Shown: piece after piece, positions 1 to 7,724 of the stretch
Position numbering within the stretch: the first letter of the stretch is position 1
Layout: each line of letters starts with the position of its first letter
From: a virus
Direction: 5' to 3' (one strand)
Length of the DNA: 22,459 nt
Virus record (IMG/VR): IMGVR_UViG_3300007276_003495
Location: 1 to 22,459 of that record
The notes under the pieces: model-generated
Told to the model about the DNA's origin: nothing
The model's database searches: none
What the model saw: only the letters and a program-made list of their open reading frames with translations
Program-made: the position numbers and the translations under genes

Positions 1-1900
1 ACTCCATCAAAATTAGAAAGCACTATGTCTGTTTGTCTACCATACCTATCAGCTAATATTATACCAACTTGATAATTTCTGTTTTGCTTTATATGGTGTT
101 GAGGATATTCTATAAATTGTTGGGCAGATTTCTGATCAACACCTACGTAATAATCTAAACCATTAGGTGCACTATAACCTTCTAAATAATTTCCATATAT
201 TATTCTATTTCCAGCTGTTTCTTGTGCTAAAGCTTTAACAGGAACTTTATCAAAAACCCTAGTAGATTGCACTGCTGGAAGAGTTTTTATAGGTATAGTC
301 GACTCGTAAGAGTATTGATATATATTAGTATTGTTTAAACTCGCTATAAAATTAGAATCAACCTTAACTGTCTCTATAACTTGATAAGCTTGAGTGTCTG
401 ATTGTTTAAATATTATATCTATAGCTTTTATTTTGTAATTGTTGATTATATCTATACAAGGCAACTCTATGTTTAAAACAGCATTGTTTATAGAGTTTTG
501 CATAAACTCAACTATGGTTGTTATAAAAGCTTCGTTTTCATCTTCGTTTACAAATTCACCTTCTTGATAAGGTATAAAAACATCTTGGCTAAAAGGTGAT
601 ATTATAGAATATTCGTTGTCATCAAATTTAAATCTATATGCAAATCTTACAAATCTTTCTGTTAAAAAATCTGGATCACCGTTCCACCCAGTATAGTTAT
701 CATTTCTTAAAACTCTAACAGAGTAACCTCTTATTGTGCTAGCGGTTAATGTTGTATCTATGGTGTTACTTGCTTGAAAATCAACAAAGGGCGCGCTACC
801 AGCGGTAATAGCATCACTGGTCCAAAAACCTGCTCTTGCTGTCAAATCAGTAAAACCATCAGGATATGTACTAGTTCCTTGTCGCATACCGCCTGGTAAT
901 ATGTTCGTACCTAATAAATTAGTACCAGCAACATAACCAGTTGTTTGGTCGTCCCACAGAAAAGGACTTTTATAAAGACTACCTGTTGTTCCTCCGGCTG
1001 AAATTATGTTATTCCAGTCTTGAACCGATGGTATTCTATGACCTATTGGTGCTAAACCTCTAGCGTCCATAACGGCCCATTTATTATAAAGAAGTCCGTA
1101 AGTAACACCGTTTCCATTATAATTAGCATAATAACACCAAGCACCTTTTTGATCTGTATCAGCTTGTTGCCAGTCTATTAAAGTTCTAGCCTCTGTTATT
1201 TCGTCTCCATTTCTGTACTTCTTTACGGCTAAGTTGCTTTGAGATATTTTATAAGTACCAATCTCTACAACTTGTGGGTCAGCAGCGTCTGACATTGTAG
1301 ATGGATATAGAGGATCTATTAAATCTACAAATCTTTGCTCTGCTTGAGCTCTTAAATTTAAAAAATGTGGAGGTGTGTAAGGTGCAAATTTAGCTACAGA
1401 TATTTGATCTTCGTTAAAATAGTAACTAGGATCAGCTGTTGCTGTGTCTACGTTTATTTTTCTAGGTTGATTTCTATTGTCTGTGAAAAAAAGTTGGTTT
1501 TCTATAAGACTTATACCATGAATTAAGTGTGTTTGCGAAAAATTAAGAAAATAACCGCTAACTATAGTAGTGTCTGAGTTTGAAAGAGTATTTAAAAAAC
1601 CTATAGTACATATTGCACCTGAGTTTATATTAGGTCTACTTTGTGAATTCCAATTTGTTCTAAAATAATAAAGCCTATTGTTAGCTTCGTCAGCATAAGT
1701 ACCTATTATTTTATGTCCAGTTTCAGAAGATCTACCAGTAGTTCCATTACCGATACAACCTCTAAAGCTCCAACATCACTACCTTCTGATCTAGATACAG
1801 CTACATTTAAAGCGTCTCTATATTCGTTATTTGGAATTAATCTTTCATCTAAGTCTTTGTTCATTTTAGACTTGATGAAACTATTCTTAGCTTCTGCCAT
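1..1900 (-). CDS. Large phage tail / ring-type structural protein with inserted FISUMP-like domain; 3' end outside window; apparent frameshift
   Basis: The start at 1900 (MAEAKNSFIKSKMNKDLDER) is followed by about 46 codons in one frame. That frame then runs into a TAA at 1706. The adjacent frame is open without any stop from about 1775 down to base 1 and reads as natural protein (CIGNGTTGRSSETGHKIIGT and onward), so I read the two as one gene of at least 630 residues with a one-base break near 1757-1762. The N-terminus resembles a large structural protein common in environmental Bacteroidetes phages, usually placed after the connector genes (remembered, not searched). In order, the protein has the N-terminal part, a FISUMP-like insert (about 1262 to 702), and then a β-rich region containing RFVRFAYRFKFDDNEYS. 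It lies 3 bases after the connector gene. A role in the tail or in host contact is inferred. The frameshift may be a sequencing error, a real mutation or, less likely, recoding. Confidence 0.75.
702..1262 (-). other. FISUMP-like (Fib_succ_major, C-type-lectin-like fold) domain inside the tail protein
   Basis: This stretch encodes about 187 residues, beginning IGTYKISQSNLAVKKYRNGD. It continues with GAWCYY, TYGLLYNKWAVMDARGLAP and IPSVQDWNN, then LPGGMR, FWTSD and the closing GYSVRVLRN. The order of these motifs (IGT..., YRNGD, GAWCYY, YGxLYNxxAVxDxRGLAPxG, PSxxxW, GG.R, WTS, GySVRxxR) is the signature I know for the FISUMP family, which is frequent in Bacteroidetes surface proteins and has a lectin-like fold. 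It sits between phage tail-type sequences on both sides, so it looks like a domain insertion. The usual Cys in the final VRC motif is Val here. A receptor-binding role is inferred. Confidence 0.8.
1755..1762 (-). other. Site of apparent -1 frameshift in the large tail gene
   Basis: The upstream frame reads ...GVGALE ending with codon GAG at 1760-1762. The downstream coding frame resumes with TGT at 1755-1757. Only two bases lie between them, so one base appears to be missing. No XXXYYYZ slippery heptamer is present at the junction. The shared open window between the two frames is only 1706-1775. Confidence 0.7.
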
Positions 1901-1903
1901 GTA

Positions 1904-3172
1904 TTAGTTTTTTATCCATTTAGATTTACCTCTCATAACTTGCGTTATTTCGTCAAGCTTAATATTAGATAATCTTATTTTAGCATTTCTCAGTTTAGAT
2001 ATCTTATCTTTTCTTAGTCTTTGCACGACGTATTCTGGTTGGTTTATTCTTCCAGATATTAAAGAATATAATATAGCCGCATACATAGCGTCTTCAGCAA
2101 GCTTGGGAACTCTACTGTCTAAATCGTAAGCTAAACCATCTGATACATACTCAAATACAATTAACTTTCCTACAAGGTTACTAGAAAATGATAATTTATT
2201 TTCTCTTTCATTTATGTTAAACCAACCGTTACCTTGTGCTGCTTGTGGCTCTAAACCATATCTTTGGCCATATCCATAACCACCTGTTATGCCCCAACCA
2301 TACCCATATCCATACCAGTCATTTGCTGTAAAATCACCTCCCATGTTAACAGCACCATCTACTAAATTGTCGTCAGCATTGTGCCATCTTTCTTGCGTTA
2401 TTGAAGTTCCTTCTAGGTCGTTTCCAAAATTATCTTGAGTTGGTATGCCAGAAGAATCCTGCAACTGTGTGTAATATGGACTAATAGTAATATTGTTGGT
2501 TGGATATATAATATGCTTAACACCTAAATCATCTATCCAAGAACATCTAACATAATTGACGTAATCCTGAGGAATAACTAATGTTAAATTGTGAGGTATT
2601 GTTAATTCAGAAGATTTAATACTTTTTAGTGTATCATAACTAAATTCTTGCATTGCTCTTTTTGCAAAAAATATAATATCACTTCTTTTTGCATTTGGAA
2701 GCAATTTGTCTTTACCAACATAACCTACTTGAAAATTATTTATTATGTCATTTAGTTTTACATATTGATAACTTCCATAATTATCGTCAGTTGCTTGACC
2801 ATATGCTTTTTCTGCTTCTGTTTGACCATACTTTCCTCCTGTAAGTATTTTCAACTGAACAACAACGTATGCGTTAGCGCCTGGTGCTGCTATTAGTTTT
2901 ATTGTTTTATTGTCAGAACTTAACGACATATCTGTCAACCACTCTGTATAAGACCCAGCTAAACCTGTTTGACTTGTATAAACTTTGAAATTATTTAAAC
3001 TATAGTTTGGATTACTAGAATTCCAATCACCTAAATATAAGTCAGTATCAAAAGTTGTAACAAACTCTTGATTTGTTGTGTTAGTTGAATTTGCTCTAAA
3101 ACCTTGTGCTCCTTGATAATACTGTTGAGCTGTTTCGTTTATTAATCCGTTATTTGGTGGTAATATAGCCAT
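1904..3172 (-). CDS. Putative head-tail connector / tail stabilisation protein
   Basis: This 422-aa protein lies directly between the 314-aa connector-like protein and the large tail protein, where phages of this layout encode neck or ring proteins. Residues 1-40 are followed by an inserted-looking β segment (about 40-110, ending PGANAYVVVQLKIL). A conserved core begins around residue 138 (YVKLNDIINNFQVGYVGKDK). Residues 286-306 are strikingly Gly/Tyr/Trp-rich (DWYGYGYGWG...GGYGYGQRYG), and the basic C-terminus (residues 378-422) is predicted helical. The core resembles structural proteins that I remember from uncultured marine phages, possibly related to the P22 gp4 type, but that relationship is unproven. 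The gene starts 6 bases after the upstream stop, which suggests translational coupling. Confidence 0.65.
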   Translation of the reverse strand: MAILPPNNGLINETAQQYYQGAQGFRANSTNTTNQEFVTTFDTDLYLGDWNSSNPNYSLNNFKVYTSQTGLAGSYTEWLTDMSLSSDNKTIKLIAAPGANAYVVVQLKILTGGKYGQTEAEKAYGQATDDNYGSYQYVKLNDIINNFQVGYVGKDKLLPNAKRSDIIFFAKRAMQEFSYDTLKSIKSSELTIPHNLTLVIPQDYVNYVRCSWIDDLGVKHIIYPTNNITISPYYTQLQDSSGIPTQDNFGNDLEGTSITQERWHNADDNLVDGAVNMGGDFTANDWYGYGYGWGITGGYGYGQRYGLEPQAAQGNGWFNINERENKLSFSSNLVGKLIVFEYVSDGLAYDLDSRVPKLAEDAMYAAILYSLISGRINQPEYVVQRLRKDKISKLRNAKIRLSNIKLDEITQVMRGKSKWIKN

Positions 3173-3178
3173 GTTCTA

Positions 3179-4123
3179 TTAAGTTCTTTCGTTTTGTTCT
3201 TCTTTTTGTATTTCCGCAGAAGCAGCTTGTATAATCATAGGATCTTTTATTACAACTCCAGCATATTTTAATATTTGTAATATAACGCTTGTTTGCTCTG
3301 TTGGATCTAATTCAAAATCAACAGAAGTAGATGGATCCCATACATAGTAGCCTGCTGTAGAGTCAAAATTCCAAACAACATCAGCTGGTTTTCTTATATA
3401 AGTTGCTTGAACACTACTACTTACTGTTTGAGGATATATTATTATTTGGCTGTTTTCATAAACAAAAACAGGAAAATATTCTGAAGGTTTAGTTATTGGT
3501 GATAAATTCATTAAAGCTAACTCGTTTCTTTCAACCATTTCTACAGCCTTATCTTCTTTATACAAAACCGTGCCTAGTTTGTAAAAATCAATAGGATATA
3601 AAACTATTCTAATAGTATTACCTGCGGCCAACGCGCCCGCTGTTAACTGTAAAGCTCCACCGGTTATTGTATAATTAGAATAAGCAACTCCAGGTGAACC
3701 TGTAGGTTGTTCCAGTGTTACAACTACGTTGCTTGTTTCTACTTGGGCTTGAGTTATTGTTGTTAAAGGATATGATGTTGCATTTAGTATAGTTGCAAAA
3801 GTTTGGGAACCTGTTGAAACCCCTGAAGAGTTTGGTGGGGTAAAATATCCTGGTGATGTACCTACAGGCGCGGTATATCCGCATGAACCTATAGTTTTAA
3901 ATTTATCTAATTTTTCTTGAACTGTTTTGTAGCGATCACCATATTCACTGTCATTTTGAGGAACACGCATTTGCTGATTTATAGTATCAAAATAACCATC
4001 AACTATATCTAATTGAACTTGAGTTGCAAGTTTATTAAATTCATTTGGTGTTAAATAACCTCTTTGCTCTTTGTTAATGATTAACAAGACTGTTTTATAA
4101 ACTTGATCTACGTTTATCGCCAT
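3179..4123 (-). CDS. Putative head-tail connector (adaptor/ring) protein
   Basis: This is a 314-aa protein. The N-terminal segment (AINVDQVYKTVLLIINKEQR, then GYLTPNEFNKLATQVQLDIV) is helical and matches a conserved environmental-phage structural family I recognise only as a virion or connector protein. Residues of about 95-185 are Gly/Thr/Ser-rich and β-like, and look like an accessory insertion. The C-terminal part (KPADVVWNF, then DFELDPTEQTSVILQILKYA) ends in an acidic helix. Its position after the capsid block and before the other connector gene supports a neck role. A hairpin lies just upstream, between this gene and the 251-aa gene. The exact function is not established. Confidence 0.6.
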   Translation of the reverse strand: MAINVDQVYKTVLLIINKEQRGYLTPNEFNKLATQVQLDIVDGYFDTINQQMRVPQNDSEYGDRYKTVQEKLDKFKTIGSCGYTAPVGTSPGYFTPPNSSGVSTGSQTFATILNATSYPLTTITQAQVETSNVVVTLEQPTGSPGVAYSNYTITGGALQLTAGALAAGNTIRIVLYPIDFYKLGTVLYKEDKAVEMVERNELALMNLSPITKPSEYFPVFVYENSQIIIYPQTVSSSVQATYIRKPADVVWNFDSTAGYYVWDPSTSVDFELDPTEQTSVILQILKYAGVVIKDPMIIQAASAEIQKEEQNERT

Positions 4124-4150
4124 TTTTATTTTTTTATTATAATATACTAA

Positions 4151-4171
4151 AGCGCCACGATTAGTGGCACT
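4151..4171 (-). terminator. Intergenic hairpin, possible terminator or processing site
   Basis: On the minus strand AGTGCCAC and GTGGCGCT pair over 8 bp, including one G·U, around a TAATC loop. TTTAGTATATT follows. The wobble pair is tolerated only in minus-strand RNA, in line with the direction of transcription. It lies between the 251-aa gene and the 314-aa connector gene. The U-tract is weak, so RNA processing or partial termination is possible. Confidence 0.55.
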
Positions 4172-4192
4172 CCAATATATTAGTATTACATG

Positions 4193-4948
4193 TTATTTAA
4201 GTTTTTTCTCTATAGACTTAAATATTTCTACTCCTTCATCTGTTTTGAAAAAAGCAGCCATTGCAGAGTAAGGATTTTCATCAAAAGGAACATTCATTAG
4301 TTTCTTTCCATTAGAAGCCCAGGTAAAATATCTTTGATCTTGAGATAGGTCTATTATATTTGCTTCTACAGCTTTAACAGCAAAGTTTCTTAATTGAACG
4401 TTTTCATCGTTAACTAATTCAATAAATAAATCTGGATTTGATCTAGCAAATATTAATAAATCTCTTTTAAGTTCTTTAGAACTCATCTTTGTAACTTTAG
4501 ATCCTATTTCAACTCTCATTATAGCTTCTGCCATATCAATGTCAATATTTCTAGCTGCATTGAGAGCATCAACTTGAAGATTTAATAAATCTAATTCATC
4601 AACAGCAACTTCAACAGGATCAAATTCAAAAAAACTTTTACCTTTTAAAGGGTGATAAAGTGAAAGAAGCTTTTGTAAATTTTGTTTTTCTTTTGGCACC
4701 ATTAAAACACCGTCTTTAAAAATAATATGACCTAAAGTAGCTTCACCTTTTTGTTCGTCTACGAAACAAGAGTCTTGATTTGTAGCGTATCTAATCTCTC
4801 TTTGTTTTCCGCTTTCTTGATCAAAGTACAGTAAAGCGTGTTTTTTTGTGTGTTTAGAAGGTATTGTATAAGTTAATGGTTCCATTCCATTTTTTAATAT
4901 ATATCTTCTATCTTTTATTTCCCAATTTTTTTTATTTTCTTTTTTCAT
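4193..4948 (-). CDS. Conserved phage protein between capsid and connector genes
   Basis: This is a 251-aa soluble protein without signal peptide or membrane segment. The N-terminus is strongly basic (MKKENKKNWEIKDRRYILK) and is followed by a β-rich region (PLTYTIPSKHTKKHALLYFD). Residues of about 105-200 are helical and acidic (DELDLLNLQVDALNAARNID, then SSKELKRDLLIFARSNPDLF). The C-terminus is PFDENPYSAMAAFFKTDEGV. I recall similar proteins in this position in uncultured marine phages, always without a function. It sits between two hairpins, so it may be expressed at a level different from the capsid gene. A head-associated or assembly role is inferred from location only. Confidence 0.6.
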   Translation of the reverse strand: MKKENKKNWEIKDRRYILKNGMEPLTYTIPSKHTKKHALLYFDQESGKQREIRYATNQDSCFVDEQKGEATLGHIIFKDGVLMVPKEKQNLQKLLSLYHPLKGKSFFEFDPVEVAVDELDLLNLQVDALNAARNIDIDMAEAIMRVEIGSKVTKMSSKELKRDLLIFARSNPDLFIELVNDENVQLRNFAVKAVEANIIDLSQDQRYFTWASNGKKLMNVPFDENPYSAMAAFFKTDEGVEIFKSIEKKLK

Positions 4949-4965
4949 AATATAATATAATTAAA
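4946..4965 (-). promoter_or_regulatory. A/T leader identical to that of the scaffold gene
   Basis: The plus-strand sequence cataatataatataattaaa, whose first three bases are the start codon complement, is identical at 4946-4965 and 7689-7708. Reading the minus strand, both genes therefore begin with the same TTTAATTATATTATATTATG context. There is no Shine-Dalgarno sequence. Confidence 0.5.
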
Positions 4966-4981
4966 TAGTTAAGAGTAAGAG

Positions 4982-5008
4982 TTACCCCTGAAGATTTATC
5001 AGGGGTAA
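4982..5008 (-). terminator. Strong hairpin downstream of the major capsid gene
   Basis: TTACCCCTGA (4982-4991) pairs perfectly with TCAGGGGTAA (4999-5008), giving a 10-bp stem with a 7-base loop. On the minus strand the stem is followed by CTCTTACTCTTAACTATTT, which is only moderately U-rich. It is the most stable hairpin I found and lies 15 bases after the capsid stop codon, a common place for a terminator or an mRNA-stabilising structure in phages. Confidence 0.7.
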
Positions 5009-5015
5009 AACTTAC

Positions 5016-5032
5016 AGGATTTTTACAATCCT
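5016..5032 (-). other. Second small hairpin spanning the capsid stop codon
   Basis: AGGATT (5016-5021) and AATCCT (5027-5032) can form a 6-bp stem with the capsid stop codon in or beside the loop. It immediately precedes the stronger 4982-5008 hairpin, so the capsid transcript ends in two tandem stems. Confidence 0.4.
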
Positions 5033-6465
5033 TTAAATAATACAAAGTTGTTAGCAGCTTGTGTTACTAAACATCTTTCAGATAGGAAGTTTACTTCCAT
5101 AGCATCTAAATCAGATGTAAAAGCTCCACCAGCAGAACCAGTTAACCACGACTTCATACGTCTATCATCTCCTTGAGAAGCTCTGTATCGTACGTGCAAG
5201 AATGGACGACGGATATTTGTTCCTAAGATTTGATCATAAACTGTAGATGTTCCAGCAGGAATTAAAACACCTTCAATTGAAGATGGTCCTGTAAGAGCAC
5301 CACGAGTTGAAGCATCATTTAAGTATTTCCAGTCTGTTTTATAGAAATCATAAGATCCTCTACGGAAACCGCTAAATCCAAGATTTAAAGCCATATCTTC
5401 AGAGTTTTCAAATAATCCATAAGCAGTACCGCCTTGAGCACCTCCAGAGATTGCAGATAGCATGTCATCGAAATCCAAAGCAGTTTGTCTTTGTAAAAAT
5501 AACATGTTTTCTTCAATAGCACCTTGAGTATCTAGGTTTTTAAGAATAGCGTCAAAAGAATCAATTCCAGCAGCAGCAGTAAAACCAGTGTTTACGTTAC
5601 CTCTTTCTTCGATTGCAGCAAAAAGACCTTGAGTACCAGCTATGCCAGTAATAGCAGATCCTGTGGCTACTTTTTCACCTTCAACTAATGACATTTCTAG
5701 GTAATCTTCAAAACGTAGTCTTGTTTCAGACTCAGCTTTTAAGTACCATAAATATCCAGATGTTCCATCTTCAGTAGCAACTTCAACCCATCCAATTTGA
5801 GCCATATCAGAACCATTTACAACGTATTTGTTTCTGATTATGATTGGTGAATTATTATATTGAGTAAACTGAGGATCAACACTAATATATCCATCTGTTT
5901 GGTTAGCAGCGTTGTAGTTAGGTGTAACAGATCCTTTTCCATATTCAGAACCATATACAAATACTTTTACAGTACCAGTTAGTCCTGCAGCAGCTAAAGT
6001 AGCAGCAGTGTATGGTAAAGCTGTAATCTGTCCAACACCAGCTCCACCAGGAACAGTAGTGCTAACATAACATTTTGCTTCGTTTCCAAAGTTATCTAAA
6101 ACTACAACTGTTGCGCCAACAGAAATAACGTTGATTACATCAGCAGGAGTTCCAGTAAAATTGATAACATTGCTAGCTCCATAAGCAGGAGTTAAGTCTT
6201 CATAAGCAATATGTAGTCTGTTTTGCTCAGACCATATAACTTGATCAGATGTCATTGGCATTTCAGCGCCAACCATTCTTAAAAAGCCAGATAACGTACG
6301 GTTTCCGTAACGCTCTACTTCTTGTTCATATACTTCAGGTAGATATTGTTGTGCAAAATCTACGAAGTTAGCGCCTGTTGAATCAGTCCACTGTAAGTAG
6401 TTACTGTTAAGCACTTCTTGTTTTTGAGATGGGATTAAGCTCCCAAATTGAGGTTGTAAACTCAT
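5023..6465 (-). CDS. Major capsid protein
   Basis: This 480-aa protein should form the shell of the head (HK97 fold expected). The evidence is order and composition: terminase, portal, a charged scaffold-like protein, then this gene, then connector genes. The N-terminus (SLQPQFGSLIPSQKQEVLNS) leads into a helical arm with YLPEVYEQEVERYGNRTLSG and MPMTSDQVIWSEQNRL. Residues of about 107-175 look like a β-rich insertion (GATVVVLDNFGNEAKCYVS and onward). The C-terminal domain includes RRPFLHVRYRASQGDDRRMK and ends in VTQAANNFVLFKGL. Length is typical for a phage capsid protein. Strong hairpins follow the stop, in line with high expression of this transcript. It does not match the T7 or lambda capsid sequences that I know. 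Confidence 0.85.
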   Translation of the reverse strand: MSLQPQFGSLIPSQKQEVLNSNYLQWTDSTGANFVDFAQQYLPEVYEQEVERYGNRTLSGFLRMVGAEMPMTSDQVIWSEQNRLHIAYEDLTPAYGASNVINFTGTPADVINVISVGATVVVLDNFGNEAKCYVSTTVPGGAGVGQITALPYTAATLAAAGLTGTVKVFVYGSEYGKGSVTPNYNAANQTDGYISVDPQFTQYNNSPIIIRNKYVVNGSDMAQIGWVEVATEDGTSGYLWYLKAESETRLRFEDYLEMSLVEGEKVATGSAITGIAGTQGLFAAIEERGNVNTGFTAAAGIDSFDAILKNLDTQGAIEENMLFLQRQTALDFDDMLSAISGGAQGGTAYGLFENSEDMALNLGFSGFRRGSYDFYKTDWKYLNDASTRGALTGPSSIEGVLIPAGTSTVYDQILGTNIRRPFLHVRYRASQGDDRRMKSWLTGSAGGAFTSDLDAMEVNFLSERCLVTQAANNFVLFKGL

Positions 6466-6482
6466 AATTTTTTAAAGTTTTT

Positions 6483-7691
6483 TTAGTTAAATTTTTTTCT
6501 TCTTATTTTAAGTTTTGAAGAATCAGCACCACTTATAGCTTTAACTTTTAATCCATTAACAAAAACGTTTCCATTAGCACCTTCTTTTCTTGGTTCTGTA
6601 GTTATGTTTTTTGACTTAGCAACGACATCTTTTACAGCATCGGCTTTGCCTTGTTCATAAAAGTGTTTAGCTATTGTATCTGCGTTTCTAGCAGCATACA
6701 TGGCTTTGTGGTAACCCTTTGGATTAATTAGTTCATTATTTTCATTTAAGAACGTCTTAACAAAATCTGTAATGTCTAATTGGTTTTTAACAACATCATT
6801 AGGATTTTTAATTCCGTATCTAAAGTTTTTATCTCCTAAGTTAAAATCGAAACCTTCGAAATTTTCATTAAAAGTATCTTTAGTTACTTTTTCAAAAGCT
6901 TGACGCTGTTGAGTTACTTTTTGTTGATCTTCATTGTATCTATTAAAAAAGTCCATTGCTTTTTGTTGGTCTTCATTAACTGATGATTTCAACTTGATTT
7001 CATCATAGTATTTATTTTTCAAACCTTCTAAAAAGCTTTTGGCTTTTCCAATTTCTTCTTTATATGCTAGTTTCTTTTTTCTAACATCTTTTTCGTCATC
7101 TAGTTCTTCATCATATGAAAAATTATCTTCTAATAAAAAATTAACTTCTTCATATTCTAAGTGTGGACGAGTATTTCTGTAATATTCTCTGAGTAAAGTG
7201 TTGTTGTCTATATTGTCATAATTAGCGTTTAATCTAACATAATCCTCTATAGTAGCCCCTGGCATTTCTTCCATAAAAGAAACTAATTTTTCAATGTTTT
7301 CAGGTAGTTTTTTTCCTAACACCTTTTCATCTCTTATTGCTTCTTTTACTTCTTGTTCAACTTTTTTTGTTTCTTCTTCTACTTTCTGCACTTCTTTAAT
7401 AGGACTTTCAATGGGCTTTTCGTCTCCTTGTCCCACTTCTTGCAGTCCCACCTCGGGTCTTTCTTCGCGTAGCACGCTGCTCTTTGTTTCTGATTTTTGA
7501 ACGGCATTTTCTTCTTGTTTTACTTTACTCAAATCAACCTTTACTGGTTCTTCTTTTTTAGCAACAGCTGCAAAATCTATTTTTATTGTTTCTTCTGGAG
7601 CTGATAATTTTTTAGGTGTTTTTCTTTTTTGTTTTAACTTAAAGTCACCTTCCTGTTTAACAGGTTCATTTGTTTTTGTTTCTTCTGACAT
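6483..7691 (-). CDS. Putative capsid scaffolding protein
   Basis: This 402-aa, highly charged, Lys/Glu-rich protein sits between the portal and capsid genes, the usual place of a scaffold. Residues 1-125 are disordered and low in complexity (VKQEGDFKLKQKRKTPKKLS; EVQKVEEETKKVEQEVKEAI). The centre (about 190-280) is predicted helical or coiled coil with many Gln, Glu and Lys. The C-terminus is basic (SKLKIRRKKFN), as expected for a scaffold that docks to the inner capsid surface. An ESPIK motif occurs at residues 95-99, matching the SPIK motif of the small proteins farther upstream. The gene starts after a leader identical to that of the 251-aa gene. Confidence 0.7.
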   Translation of the reverse strand: MSEETKTNEPVKQEGDFKLKQKRKTPKKLSAPEETIKIDFAAVAKKEEPVKVDLSKVKQEENAVQKSETKSSVLREERPEVGLQEVGQGDEKPIESPIKEVQKVEEETKKVEQEVKEAIRDEKVLGKKLPENIEKLVSFMEEMPGATIEDYVRLNANYDNIDNNTLLREYYRNTRPHLEYEEVNFLLEDNFSYDEELDDEKDVRKKKLAYKEEIGKAKSFLEGLKNKYYDEIKLKSSVNEDQQKAMDFFNRYNEDQQKVTQQRQAFEKVTKDTFNENFEGFDFNLGDKNFRYGIKNPNDVVKNQLDITDFVKTFLNENNELINPKGYHKAMYAARNADTIAKHFYEQGKADAVKDVVAKSKNITTEPRKEGANGNVFVNGLKVKAISGADSSKLKIRRKKFN

Positions 7692-7708
7692 AATATAATA
7701 TAATTAAA
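7689..7708 (-). promoter_or_regulatory. A/T leader of the scaffold gene, copy of the one at 4946-4965
   Basis: This is the same 20-base sequence as at 4946-4965, covering the start codon and the 17 bases before it. It is the longest exact match I noticed between two intergenic regions here. Confidence 0.5.
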
Positions 7709-7724
7709 AAAATTGATAATTGTT

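Noticed and set aside
1706-1900. A stand-alone 64-aa protein at the start of the tail gene
   Set aside because: The first 46 residues fit the N-terminus of a large tail protein and the open adjacent frame continues to the window edge, so it is the front part of a frameshifted gene.
1-1900. A complete diversity-generating retroelement around the lectin-fold domain
   Set aside because: No reverse transcriptase or template repeat is visible in this window, and the domain is internal. It remains possible only if those parts lie outside the window.
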